From: Bombus terrestris
Taxonomy: Eukaryota; Arthropoda; Insecta; Hymenoptera; Apidae
NCBI RefSeq assembly: GCF_910591885.1
Contig: NC_063275.1
Span: 7,924,501 to 7,988,500, forward strand
Direction of reading: 5' to 3'
Length of the DNA stretch: 64,000 nucleotides
The notes under the pieces were generated by a model. The model was not told the DNA's origin and did not search any database. It saw only the letters and a list, made by a program, of their open reading frames with translations. A program made the translations under genes and the position numbers. Positions 23,961 to 37,100 of the stretch are shown one piece after another (the first letter of the stretch is position 1; every line of letters starts with the position of its first letter).

Positions 23961-26900
23961 GATACAGTCGTTTACTTACTATTTTTAAGAATTCATTCCA
24001 TATCTAATGTTAAATTTTATAATTTATTAACGAAATTGAAAAAATGTAGAACAAAATATAAATGACTCTTCTTTTGCAATTAATCATTATTTGATGAAAG
24101 AAAAATTTTATTTTGTTTCTTCTTCTTTCCGCTATAATTTCTCTGTTCTTTTTAAAAATATCTTTCTAAACACATCTAAATATGTCCACCTATACTTTTC
24201 AAATTTTATTAAAAGAACTTCACAAGTGTATAAAACCTAATCTGGCGAACAATGTAGCACGAATTTAGTGAAAATAAATTATTCCATCAATATCTAATTT
24301 CTTACGTTTATAATGTATATACATCTAGATATAAAAAGTTCGAGAATTAATTTGTATATCGTACAAGAGAGACCTCGCTGAATTTTGTACAACCTTTTTT
24401 CCTGTCTTAAACATATATTTTTCATCGTATCATAATGTTTTCTTTTTCTTGTAATGTTTACTTGATTTTACATGTTTAATATATAATAAATATTATTTTA
24501 TACGCATGATAATAATCTACACCACAAACTTTAATTAGCGTAAGTATATAACACCTATTAATGCTTTATACTCATAAATTTAAGATAATATTTATGAGTT
24601 ATTCATATTTGATATTGTACATATAATTGTACATATAATGAGCATATTTGAAATCAAATTTTAAAAATACATTCCACGTCTTTTATTATTATGAATATTA
24701 ATATCGTTCTAATTAGGTCAAAATGTAATTAAATACATAATTTGATCTTTTAATCACACAGACAAATTTATTCTAAAGCAAATTCATTGTTGCAACAAAT
24801 TTTATCCCAAGCGTCTTGATTCAATTTAGTGTGAAGTAAGCTTTAGAACTGGGGTGAAGTAATTGATAGTATGAGCTTAACCTCACCTTTTTCGGGTAGA
24901 TCTAATGGATAAGGGATAGCAACTTCCCTTCTTTCTTTAATTTTCTTCGCATGTGCGATTTCACACGATAAAATGTGGTACAACACGAAAGTTCAAAATG
25001 ACCCAATTACGTTCCAACATTTCGCATTTCTTTCTTGGTAAAATAGCATCAGCTATAAGACTGGCAAATTTTCATTTCAAACCATTATTTCAATTTAAAT
25101 TTAGTTCTTACTATTTCGTTTCACAACTTGTTCAAGATATCATAACGTATAGTTAGTTTTAGCCAAATTCAGATTTATCAGAAAAAGAGGGAATTACAGA
25201 AATTATATTAATTCGATAAATGAGGGAGTATTAATCCAATATTGATATTCAATGAATGAAGTTTTGGAATATTCTTCGCTTCAACGAATATAGGAATTTT
25301 AACTATTTGTGGTATTTAATAAATATTGTTCAAATACAATTTATAACATGTATGTAATTATGTGTACATGTTTCAGCGAGTTACAAAGAATTTCTGATAA
25401 TGGTATGTAAAAATAACAAAATGTTTCGAATTTTCTGTATACAGATGAGCAATTTTTGGGACGATAAAATAGTCATTTAGAGCAGGAATTTGTAAATTTC
25501 AACGTTGTGACATTTTAATGATTCATCGAAGAAAAATGACTGGAATATAACAACACCTGTTTATTTTGAAATAGAAGTTGCAGAATTTTTACTGATGTCA
25601 AAGTTCAATTAAATATCAAAAGAGAGTAAATTTCATGCATCACATATCTGACAAAAAAGGCATTCCAATCAACAGTTCCCAATTTATGCATTTCGTTAAC
25701 CTTTCTCGTTTCATGCATTCTGGGAATTATCGCGAGGGGTCAACGAAAGCTTCCGATAACTCTGTACTCCACTTTTGTTCCTCGTTATTGACATTAAAAT
25801 CTGGGAAACCACGAAAGGTCGGGCGTAGGATGTTAAAAGTTCGCAAACGGTACCTTGTGAAATTGAATTGAGTATTAAAGTCAGCGTATCAAGGTGCAAA
25901 AAAGAGCACCAGACAGCTACCAATTACATAGATCTAGATTCGTCGAATTGTCGAAGATACGAATTTCAAATGGCTTTGATTAACTTCAGTTGCTCGAATT
26001 TAAACGCGTTCAATCGTATGAGAAATTCCAAAGGTTCCAGTTAGCTTAACGAGACAACGTATAGAGAGTCTTAAAGGCTGACAGGCATTAAAATAGTCTT
26101 GCAAAGGAAAAAAGTTCTCAAGCCTAGAAATTACAAAAAAAATCAATAAGAGCATTAAAGTTATTAATAGCTCATCCAAGACGGTGAAAATTATGGAGAA
26201 AAAAAAATAGAGAAGATGTTAAGAAAGAAATAACGATATTTTTCGTAGAAAAATGTCAGGTTTGTAATTGTTATTCAGAAAGTGGTAAATATCGATATTA
26301 TTGATAACTAAGCTGTGGATTTATACGCAAATCTATATTTTTAAGAATATAATTACAAAAATAGGATCTCGGTTGAAAATTGTTTTACCTACCGGGAATT
26401 ATAGAAAGCATTAATGCTTTGCTATAAATTTCTTATAAGTGCATAAAAATTGGTGGTCTACCATTAAAGATGGTAATTGTTTGGTAATATTCAAACTTTA
26501 ATTACTTTTTATTCTTAACGAAAAAATTTAATTATTGAATAATTTTGGTTTTTTTTTGAGGTTTTTCTCAAAGACAGGCAGCTCACTTGACAAATCAATT
26601 TTGCCAATCTTGCCACGATTTTCCTATCAGAAATATTTTGTTACAATGTTTAAATTACATCGTGAATGTAAGTGTATATTATGTTCTACAGAGCGTTTAT
26701 TTAATTTAGTTGTTCGGAATATTTATTTTAAATAATAATAGTATGTAGTAATGAAAATAGTTAGAACAATACTTGCTAAGAAAATTTGTGGAAAAAGAAA
26801 TCGAGAACAACGGAAATTCAATATTTATTACTATGATATGGTGTCTTCTATGTTTAATGCACAAAGTGGATTTATTAAACCGAACTCGCCAATATAGATT

Positions 26901-27000
26901 ATCAAGTTTGTCTTATCTTTTTACCTCGAAACTAGAATAACATCCGAGAGGGATTTCATCATTATACCCAGTGAAATTATTCGAAAACTTGTAAAAGAGA
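23961..27000. other. AT-rich spacer between divergent gukh and FoxO
   Basis: No gene, RNA or complete mobile element is recognisable. Small inverted repeats are visible: ACTCATAAAT...ATTTATGAGT near 24570-24600, and TATAGAAAGCATT/AATGCTTTGCTATA near 26401-26427. Base composition and stop density are those of unconstrained intergenic DNA. Distal regulatory elements of either gene could be present but nothing marks them. Confidence 0.5.
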
Positions 27001-28193
27001 AGAGAGAATTGAACGCTCATCAGTGCGGGGTAGGTGGCCGCGTGCGAATTCCCTCTCCTCGCCGCCGCGTCGCGCTACGCCGTATGGAGTATGGAGAACA
27101 GTATCTGGCCCTGGGGGCATAACGTACCCCTTTCCCCGCCCACCTTGTCGATCTAGCTAGCCGACCACGCTGCCCTCACTGATTCCCTCCGCCACTGGTT
27201 TGTCTCTCTCCCTCTTCTCTTTATCCAGCTCATTCCGGATCATTGCCTCTTTCTCCCTCGCCCGTTCCGCTAACCTCTTTGTTACCTAGCTTGCTCACTT
27301 GCCACGTTTTTCTCCTTTCCTCCAATTCCGCTACTTCGCCCCCACCTTTCTGTTATCCCTCCCACGTCGCTGAACCACCCACCAGATAGCTCGTTCGCTA
27401 TGCTCGTGATCTCCCTCCAGTTTTCTCTGTTGGGTATTAGAATGGTCGATCAGTCGGTCTCGCTCGCTTCTCAGTGATCCTTCTTTCTCCGATTCGTACC
27501 GTTGCTCGTCGTCTTATCCTCGTCTCTCTCAAATGCGCGGAGGCAGGCGCCACGAATTCACTTCTCGTAACTTCGGCTTCGTTCGGTCAGTTCCGGCTGC
27601 CGGTCAGAAGAATTCGTCAGTATTCGCCGCGCTGCATTGCCGGCAAGTTGTATAAAGGAGTAAGGTGATTTGATTTTCATAAGAATAAAAGTGCGCGTAT
27701 CTAATACAGATATACATACGTTTAGAACATATTTGGAACGTTCATGCCGTTCATGAAAATATTCGCCACATTCTCGATATAAACGAATGTTGCTAGAACG
27801 AATTGGATCGTACTCTCAAAATACGAGAGGTCATACATTAGTGTCTGACGCCTTTGAATCATTTCGATCTACTTGACTTCGAAGAAAAACGCACTAACTG
27901 TCCAAAGTGTCTATTCTGAGAAGAACCGAGAGAATAGGTCGATTGGGACATCGATGAGAAGTAGGAAGGAAGGCACTCATTTTGGAGCAGGGAGCATATC
28001 GATAATCGCTACTTCGATCATTGAAATTGTGCCGACACACTTCGAACAAGATCGTGCACGGAAACTGGCACGACACGAATACTTGTCCCTCAACGCAAAA
28101 AGTTTTTGCAACTCTGTGTACATAAAACCCGCCAGGCAACAAAGTCGAAGATTCTCTCCTCGCAGTGGGCCAAGTTCTTTATCAAAACATGGC
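27000..28193 (+). promoter_or_regulatory. CpG-rich FoxO 5' region / candidate promoter
   Basis: Composition switches abruptly at about 27020 from AT-rich to GC- and C/T-rich, with CCGCCGCGTCGCG and many CpGs to about 27660. A TATAAAG box lies at 27651-27657, and a TTCAT initiator-like site follows about 28 bases later, so plus-strand transcription could start near 27680. The open frames here (27474-27668, 27873-28226 and minus 27894-28142) match no family and probably belong to the leader or are chance. Confidence 0.4.
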
Positions 28194-28240
28194 CACGTGA
28201 CCGACGGCGCGGCTTGTAAACAGTGAGTTTGACCACGTGG
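28194..28240. promoter_or_regulatory. E-box / forkhead site / E-box cluster upstream of FoxO
   Basis: A palindromic E-box CACGTG lies at 28194-28199 and a second, CCACGTGG, at 28233-28240. Between them TGTAAACA (28215-28222) contains GTAAACA, the reverse complement of the forkhead consensus TGTTTAC. FOXO proteins bind this core, and CACGTG is the site of Myc/Max, MITF/USF and CLOCK/CYCLE bHLH factors. The arrangement suggests FoxO autoregulation combined with growth or circadian input. This rests on motif matching only. Confidence 0.4.
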
Positions 28241-28775
28241 TCTGCCCCCTCTCTCGTAATCGCCTATCTCTCTCGTCCTGCTTCTCTTTCTCAGTTTCTT
28301 TCTCGCTTGCTCGCGACACGCAGAACAACGTACATCGTAGCGTATTCTCGGTCGGTCCGCTGCCAGCTGCGGGAGAGTTCGATTCGAGTGATCCGTGATA
28401 CTCTGCTTTTCCTCGCAGTTAGTTTACTTTCATCTCGTTTTCTCCGAAAATAACAATATATCTTTCGATATTGTGCGTGCAATATCATTCATGTGCTATT
28501 TATTCTATTTCTGGTCGCGCGCCGGTAAGGGAAATCGAGTGACAAATCGTGAATATAAGAACACAGGGCTTAATAAAATAAATAAATAAAAGTGACCTCC
28601 CTCGGTTCTCGTTTCGATTTGTTATTAGCGGCGTAGTGTTGTTAACCCGTAGAAGTGGCAGTGTTAGTGATATCGATAGTTTCGATCGCAGCGCGACCAT
28701 CGACTATTACGGCGACTTTTCGCGGATTCTCGGTAAGCAGCGCGATATTTGTGAACAGACACAGCACCTCGCGAG
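28223..28775 (+). other. FoxO 5' leader with candidate splice sites
   Basis: The sequence upstream of the FoxO ATG contains a donor-like ACA|GTGAGT at 28223 and an acceptor-like pyrimidine tract ending CTTTTCCTCGCAG at 28418. These could bound a short leader intron of about 196 bp. A second donor-like site, CTCG|GTAAGC, lies at 28733, only 43 bases before the ATG. If used, it would make a non-coding first exon and skip the coding start. An in-frame TGA at 28752-28754 separates the leader from the coding frame. Confidence 0.4.
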
Positions 28776-29258
28776 ATGCTCGGTATCAAAGTGGAGTACA
28801 CAGAGGAGACGAACATGATGGACTCGGTGCCGGTTTCTGCGTCGGGGTCGAAGACCGGGTTGCAACCACAGCAGGGGGTACCATACGACCTTGAGAGCGG
28901 GTTTGAACCTCAGACGAGAGCACGGTCGCACACGTGGCCGCTGCCAAGACCGGAGGAATATATCGAGGGAAACGTGGTGCCGAGTGTAGCGGCTAGCAAA
29001 GAGGGCGTCGAAGGCGTCGAAAGTGGCACACCGCCTCAGCATGGCTCTCTCGGCCAAGGTACTGGCCTGCTTCCGGTCAAGAAGAATTCGTCCCGACGAA
29101 ACGCCTGGGGAAATCACAGTTATGCCGATCTTATTACTCAAGCCATTACCAGCGCCCCCGACGAACGGTTGACGCTCTCACAGATCTACGAATGGATGAT
29201 GCAGAATATACCATACTTCAGGGAAAAGGGAGAAAGCAACAGTAGCGCTGGTTGGAAG
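28776..29258 (+). CDS. FoxO: Forkhead box O transcription factor (FOXO), first coding exon
   Basis: The exon encodes 161 residues of the insulin-pathway transcription factor that is phosphorylated by Akt and kept out of the nucleus when nutrients are plentiful. GFEPQTRARSHTWPLPRPE (42-60) holds the first Akt site R-x-R-x-x-T (T53) followed by W54, as in Drosophila and vertebrate FOXO. KKNSSRRNAWGNHSYADLI (102-120) opens the forkhead domain, and RLTLSQIYEW...YFREKG.SNSSAGWK (131-161) gives its helices up to the point before the DNA-recognition helix. The exon ends after GWK at AAG|GTTAGT, phase 0, the conserved FOXO intron position before NSIRHN. The rest of the forkhead domain and the transactivation region lie in later exons. 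The ATG has a purine at -3 and an in-frame TGA 24 bases upstream. Confidence 0.96.
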
Positions 29259-29264
29259 GTTAGT
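29259..29264 (+). other. Splice donor of FoxO first coding exon (GTTAGT)
   Basis: GTTGGAAG|GTTAGTTTTAG. Reading through would append non-FOXO residues (VSFSFFLVRLLYLD...) before a stop near 29343, so splicing here is required. The position is the one at which vertebrate and insect FOXO genes are interrupted. Confidence 0.9.
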
Positions 29265-30354
29265 TTTAGTTTCTTCCTTGTGCGTCTATTGTATTTAGAC
29301 TGCGGATGTTTATGTCTTTGTGGAAAATTGAAATGTACATAGACGTACCGATACTGATATACGTGATTTCCAAAAATAGTGAAAAGTGAAACGGATCTCT
29401 AAAAATATGGATTTGCATAAATATCCGTAATTTAATTCTATTAGACAATATTTTCCCAATATTCCGTTCCTTTTCGTTGAGAAACATGTATATATTTTAT
29501 ATTATCGGGCATAAATATTAGGGTATCTCGCTACATTTATTGAAAGTCTCTAATTAACTTTATTTTATTTAATCCTTTACATTACAAATAATTGATTTAT
29601 AGTAAAATGACTAGAAAATAAAAATTTCATTTGTATTAAATATAGCACTCTCTTCTATAGTAATTTACAAACAAATAACGCGAGTGAATTGACAAGTTAT
29701 ATATTGTAGGTTAGAAACTCTTGTACAGTTTTACAGTTTTACTCCATATTGGATAATCAAATGATCTGTACTTGGTAAAATCTGCTTTAAAAATTTCATA
29801 TGCCTTATTACCAATTTTCTTATTTTTGTAAAAGATTATTTATTAATATTAATAGCTTGCATCTCTTAAGTTGTAATGTTATTAATAATATGAGTTCAAT
29901 CGTGCAATACTTATGGTAGTTTTAATGTATTTGACACTACTAAAATCCACAGCAGAAAGTTACCATCTATACCTTTCCGCTGTTTTCGCGTTCCCGCCTA
30001 GATCTTACGTAATAGCCATGCGCGTTGTGGCGATACTTGCGATGCTCTTAGTACCAAACAACTCTACTTTTAAACTGATTAATTGAAAATTTTCAACATT
30101 TCGCGGCGTGAAAGTTATCACGTTTTGTCGTCGATATAATTATTCAAAATTGATACTCGCGAACGGAGGGTGTGTCTCGTATCATTTGTCAGCATTATGT
30201 TCCATTTGTTCATGCAAATCTAGCCAGAATTGAATATTTATTGGCGAATATATAAAATTATATACTTTCCAATCACGTGGAAAAGATATAAATATCGTTC
30301 ATCGTTGTTAATTTTTTAACTTCGATGTAACTGGCTGACTAAAAAAAAAAAAGG

Positions 30355-30740
30355 AATTTAAATATGAAATAATTGAAATAGAAAATGATCTAATAGGTTC
30401 GAAAATATAAACCTCTCGAAGTATATCAAAAATGAGGTTTTCATATGTTCTTCAACATTAATACATGTATATTTTAACAGCGTAAAAATAGAATTGATCG
30501 GAAATGTTTGAAGGAACGCAACAGGATTAATTCTAGAATTCTATAAAAAGATAGTTTTGATGTGAAATTAATAGACAACATATTCATATTGAATTTCAAA
30601 ATTGATCTCCTATAAAGGATCAAAAATCCGAGATTTTGCCTGAGGCCCGCATGTCGAATATTTTTATTACAGCGACTGGTATTTATATGACACATAATGA
30701 GAAGACAAAATATTTGTTTATTGAGGGTTTAAAAGCTGTA
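30355..30740 (+). repeat. Dispersed repeat family B, copy 1 (partner at 48889-49290)
   Basis: Collinear landmarks link this segment to 48889-49290: AATATGAAATAATTGAAATA / AATATGAAATAGTTAAAAAA, GATCTAATAGGTTCGA / ATCTGATAATTTCGATG, GATGTGAAATTAATAGACAA / GATGTGGAATTAGCTGACAA followed by CATA, CTCCTATAAAGGATCA / CTTTTATAAAGGACAG, GCCCGCATG / GTTCGCACG, and TATTTGTTTATTG near the right end. A third short match to the left end is at 14012-14055. No terminal repeats or target duplications were found, and identity is low, so the family is old. Confidence 0.55.
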
Positions 30741-33459
30741 AGACTCACAAAATTAATATTAATTAGTATTAAAGATATTAATTTAGAAGTTATTAAATGA
30801 AAATTGCTTTAAAATGAATTGACTAAACACGTGAAAGTTTCATCTCCCTTGTGCTCTTTTCTTTTTCCATGTACATGTAAAATCTGTCAGATTTTAAATA
30901 ATACAAATTCTAAAATAATAGATACAGACAAGTTATGAATTAAAATGGATTAAAAATTTTTAAGAATCAGCGAAATATCATACGTAAGGTTTCAAGACAT
31001 GACTGATAGCAAGAAATTAACTGTTCTATCACACATAAGTGATCGATGTAAGATTTTCTGTGAACAATTAGAAGCAACTATTTTCATGGTCAGACAGTTA
31101 ATGAGCTTTCGCTTTTTAGTAAACAATGTTGGTTTACATGACTGTGCTCGCGACTGGTTACAGCGATTCAATTGAGATTCGACAACTCGTATTCTCTCGT
31201 CACCACCAAAACATTGACCGTGAATACGAGTAACAGAGATAGAAAAGAGAGAAAAAGAGGAAGAAAGAGAAAGGCGCCAGCGAGGCGTTTTAGATTTCTC
31301 GGTATGAATATACATTGAAAAGTCAAAAAGTATCTAAGCACTTGCTAATTTTTATCATTTTTATTCTGATTAGAAAATTATTACGGATAAATAGTACTGC
31401 AATGATTTTGTTTCTCATGGCCATAGCTACAGATCCATAGCTACGGATAATGGTGTGAAAACTACAAGGGGTGAATATGAGTCACATTTTTGTTTATTTC
31501 GCATAAGAGAGTAATTTAAAAATCATAAAGGAATTTTACTTGCATATTTAAAATAAAACAATAGTTTTTAAATATTAGACACACTTCTTAAATTAAATTG
31601 CATTGAATTTCTATATTTTCTGTTCTCTTGATCATTCCAAAAATATTGATTACAATATTATCCTTAGTCTTTTTACAAAATCTTTTGTTATTTCCTTTTT
31701 ATTGGATATACCTATTATTTTCTTTTTTAACTATGTTGTATTTATTACTTTCTTTTAGATATCGGATATCATTAAAATCTTATCACTTTTGTCCGGTGTG
31801 ATTTATAATGTTACGACCCACACGAATAGATTTTTTGAGATCAATATGCAATAATAAATCTGGCATATGAAGATTATTTGAAAAAATATGATAAATCGAC
31901 TTTTTTATTTTCTAATTTCTTTGCTGCTCGATGGTTAAGAGGCGATGCTTTAATATATATTTACCAAACGGCGTAATTAATGTTATGACTATCAATCTTT
32001 CTTCAAATATATATCTAATCTGGAAACCAAACAAAGATTTGGTATTGCTACTATAAGAAAAATTGTCAGTGTACTGAATTTTAAAATTATTTTCCTTGAA
32101 AATTCCAAAAATGTGACATATCTTTCCCTGTAGTTTCCATATGTAATTATCAAACTTTGCAGAACTAGCTAGTATTGTAATTATTTAATGTTTGAGTTAT
32201 AAGTTAAATTAAGATGGTTTTCTTAGATTAATAGAAATACCAATGGTGTTAATGTAAGCAATGGTATTTAAGTAATAGATATATGTACATACCATTTATT
32301 ATATAAATATATATTATATAAATATAACAGTAAATATGTGTTGCATATTGCACTGTACAATTTTATTCTATAAAGTAAATTTAGTAGAATTCAACATCTA
32401 TACAAAATATTTATGCGTAATTCTTTTATCCTAAATAAATTACAGTTTACAATATTATTTTAACCTTCCATAAAATGTTTAGTAAATTGTATATTATACA
32501 TATTATAATTTCTAATCAACAAATACTATAAGAAGGTAGTAAGTGTTGTTTCTAATTATTATATTAATTCATTATTAATTTGTATATTTTAATAAAATTC
32601 AAAAACTGCTCATATAAATTGATTAAAGTGTTTAAATAGGTATTTATGAACGATAGTGTTCATACAATACAACGAATAGAATATATTTGCGGCATGTAGA
32701 AAGGTAACGGTGGAGTAGGGAAACACGTTCTTGCGACGTACTTTTATCTGTGTGAGTTTCATACGCACTCATTCATACGGCTTCTTCCGATTTTAGTTGT
32801 TTATTCTCTCGATCGAATCTCTGGCATAAAAAGATTTTTACGCGTGACTGTTCTTCACGTGGAAAACGGTTTCTGGCATTCTGAAATCGGAAGAATTTCA
32901 TGCAGTCGCTTTCTCGCTTGGAGAATCGAAATTCCCGTTCGAATTCAGCCAGGGAATAATGAATGTAAAAATCGCAGGCGAAATCTTGATAGAAGTTGGC
33001 TGCTCGTGCGGTCTTTCATGTATATTAGTGTAGCCGCGGTCTGATTTCTAACGATGCGTGTGCAACATCTCCGTTCATCGGAATTTAAAAAAAGCATGTT
33101 ATCGATTTACCGCGGTTTAACAGTTGGCGAAGTTAACTTTTCCCGCGGTGGTACTTTTCCCTCAAAGCGGACCACTTTTGCGAGTTCTGAAATCGAGAAA
33201 AATAAAACGGCTCCCGGTAAACAGCGATGCTTCGTCGGTTATATCGTCGCGATTTCAGGAATAGAGATATAAAACCTATACTTTTCTTTCTCTTTCAATA
33301 GATACAATTTCAAATCAATAAATATTGGAGTTGCCTCCTTATTGTTAAAGAAGAATATTTGATTGTATTTGTCTGATAATAGATTGATAAACATCAATCG
33401 TGCTTCCGTTACGTATCGATATCTATATTTCGTTGAATATTAGGATCAGGTGGTATTAT

Positions 33460-34140
33460 TTGAGTGAACTAAGTTAAGATTCAACACTTTGAAGTTCAAT
33501 CTTAAACTTTGCATAGAATAATAAAACTTATCGTGCATTATTTGTTAGTATTGATATATTGTCAATCAGTAGCAGTTCCACGATTGTTATTCTTTTGGAA
33601 CTTATTGTAATTTGGCAAGATAACTGAAGAATGTTCGGTATGTTATTTAAGTTTATGTTTCTGTATCAATAAAATAAACATATTTAACAAAGAGAGGGGT
33701 CATAATTAGTCTTCAATATGACAATGAAAGAATGAAAAACATTGTATGCTCTAAATGCAACAAGAAACAGTATGAAAAATGAGGATATAACTTGAAGAGC
33801 CCTACGCGTGATACGGTTATTTCAGTCAAGGAGAAGGTATTATATAAAAACTAACACAATTACATCCATAAATAAAGCAATATGCACACTACACGCGCTA
33901 CTGAATTATGATTATTATAACTGAGAATATTAACATCAGTTGAGCAAACTTTCCTTTTGATGAGTAGAAATTATATCCTCCTAGAAATTTATGACCATCG
34001 AACTATTAATGTAAGTATACGACCTATTTCACAATTTATTATGCTACTAATAACGAAGTTAGATACTCTGTTTCCAAATGTGGACCACTTAAAACTTGTT
34101 CCTAATAGAATTTGGAAAATTACAGGGCAAATTATATAGT
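33460..34140 (+). repeat. Old dispersed repeat, copy 2 (partner at 17338-17825)
   Basis: This is the second copy of the repeat described at 17338. Compared with copy 1 it carries about 190 extra bases between the GCATAGAATAAT and GACAATGAAAGAATG landmarks. The best shared block is around CTTTTGATGAGTAGA (33953-33967). The minus-strand translations of the two copies show weak similarity (QILLRTIFE / QILLGTSFK and SIISYIIN / VISSIIN), but stops interrupt copy 2, so no living gene is present. Confidence 0.65.
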
Positions 34141-37100
34141 TTGTCTCAAATATCCTTCTGATCTAAGTAATTTCAGTTTACTTTAATATTCCGCAAAATA
34201 TAGGTATCGATGAATAATATATCACATTTATATTGTATTTATTACAAGAATACGGTAAATAAGCTTGGAAAGCATTTGAAGTACCGCGCTGTGCTTTTCA
34301 CACAAACAGCGATTTACGTAAGAATTTGATCATTATAAACCACAGAAAACTTTAACTTATATAGGTATTATATAAATTACTTAAAATTTCATTGGTACTG
34401 CAGTGAAATACAACTGTCATAATTATATAGATCAAATTCAAAAGCAAGCTAAAAATGTTTAATATTATATATAGAAATTACAAGATGTTTATTACAAAAC
34501 ATATATTTAATAAACAACTAATGTACTTACAGCATGAATATAATTGTTACAGATGGTCCCATCGAATATCGAGGCTTATTGACGTAATGGATAATTGTTT
34601 AAATTTCCTCTATGATCTCTGAAAAATATATACGTATTTGCTAAATACTCCACTTACTAAATATTTTGTAGTTTTTATATACATTTCAAATTTCCAGTAT
34701 TAATGAAATTTCATAACATATTTATAAAAAGTAGTCTATATAATTGAGAAGTTTGCACCAATAGGAAGGCAGCTCCAATGTTTAAACGACTGCTGCAAAT
34801 ATTCAAGTGATTAGTTAAAGTGATTTGATTTTAATTGACTTTGAGTTGATTTTTATGGTTTACTTAAATTATTGGAGAGTAGAGCTGCTTTTTTATTGTT
34901 TCATTTGGCTTATTTTAATATTTTCCTTTTTTTAGAATTGTAAGTGTACTTTAAACAGATATGATGTGACTAATACAATTTTAAACAACGCACAGGTTTA
35001 TGGCAAACACTATGAAAATTGATAAAGTTTATGAATGAAAGGAAAAACATAATATAAAATTAATGAATGTTTGATGAATTATGAAGATTTTTTCTTTGAT
35101 TTTAAAATATGTCAACTTTTTTTACAAGCATGTGCATAGGTTTATTGAATTGATCGATTAAATAAAAATTCTCAAAGCAGAGACTGAGCAATGAACGATG
35201 CAAACTGTACGTAGAATATTTGAAGTGATTTAGAATTAAATAAAGAAAATATTTTAAAATATATCAATATTTATAGGAATGTTATCCTACCGTTAATTAC
35301 TTGAGAGAATTTCCAAGAATAAGGTTTGTAACGAATAGTGTTATAAAATCGATATAAAAAACGTAAAGTTAATTAGAAGTTAATTAGAATTAAAATTAAT
35401 TGAAAATGAAATGAAGAGAAGCTTGCACGTTTATGTTCCTTTAGATACTTTAATTAATTATATACAAAAAATTACTGTATAGTTTCCATACAACTGAAGA
35501 TGTAAAATTGTTCCTTCCTATAATTCATTATTTGAATAAAATTCATAGAAAGGGAAATTACTATCAACAAGAAAAATTATTCGCATCGTCTATAAAACAG
35601 TTATAATAAAGATATGAAAAAACAAATGGTAAGAATTTTACAGCTATCAACAATAAGTTTTCAAAAAATTTATTGACGCGATTCGTCACGGAGGAGGATA
35701 CCTCACGGATATAACTGTCTATATGGTGGACTTTTTCTCAAGTGAACTGTGAAGCGAGACAAAGGGTGGTTCGCAAACACGTCTGCTCTCGAGGTTCGAA
35801 AAGCAGCGATACATGTAAGGAGCCGGTTGCGAAAAATCCATTTAGTGTAGCTGCAAAGTTCACTGCAAGGCGCGAAACAGTGTGCAATCACGTGATGTCT
35901 GTGTATAAATATCTGTATCTCCGGCGTGGTGTTTCTACTCGCGGCTGGTCGCGTGTATAAGTAAGATTATAAATAAACGAGGATAGATCGGTATTATCTG
36001 CGACGTGCATAACTATTGTGTACGGCGGCTGTAATTCTGAGATTCAGTCCTAACGTTTCAACGATTACTGTATCACCGCATCATTTGCTTTATTTTGAAT
36101 GGAAGCAAACTTTACATACTTTCGATCCTTATAGAGGATGTGGCAAAAAATCCAAATATTGCCATTTATTGATTTACTGCCAACTTAATATGTTTACTTA
36201 AAATTGTGAAATAATGTTTTGGAATCGTGTACAAAGTACAATTCTGTTTTCTACCGACCTTTTGACAGATGGATTGATTAAAAGATTTGTTTACTAGGAT
36301 AGCAGAGATGATATTGTATCTATATGATCTGCAGACATAGTGATAGTTTAATGAACCTTAAAATATCTTCAATGTGTAGAAGATTAAAAATAAAGTTTTC
36401 GTAGCTGCCATGATTTCGGGCAATATGCTAATTCAAAATAAGAAAATTAAAAAACTTCTGTATTACAATGAATCGGGTTATAAAAGTATGTAGGATAAAC
36501 GAGAAGTTGATAAACACGCAAAACTTCCGCAAATTAGAAGAATAATAAAGAAGCGCTTTTGCATTAATTCTGGTATGGATTGTAACTGCGTATGCATATA
36601 GTTTTGTGAAGATTCCCAGCTTTCTCAGTTATCATTAACCTTGAGAATTGGGAAATAGGATTTTGTGTATGCATATATTTTTGAAACTATACTTTTCAAG
36701 ATAATGGGGGACGAAAAAAAATCTTGTGAAAAATCTATAGTACAATAGCAATTAATTATTCACATGTACATACATGATGGATCTTGCATTCAAGTCTAAT
36801 CACCATTTTGCAAATAATGATCAATTTCTCTAAAATTTTCTTCTTTTTATTAATTCATTTCTCATTGCGCAATGTCATATTTTATTACATTCGGTCAATT
36901 TAGTCGAAAGTCGTGGTGATTTCGTTATTCAGACTTCCACAGTCGGGTTGAAAATTTTGATTGAAAATTCAACCTTGGAGCTCGAAAGCAGTCAAGGATA
37001 TCCAGAAAGAATGCCGGTACTCGTCGGATATTATTGAAACAGGAAAGTAAAGGAAAGGTCTCCGCGGTTTGGTTCGAAACATGAAAAGCCCTTAAGCAAT

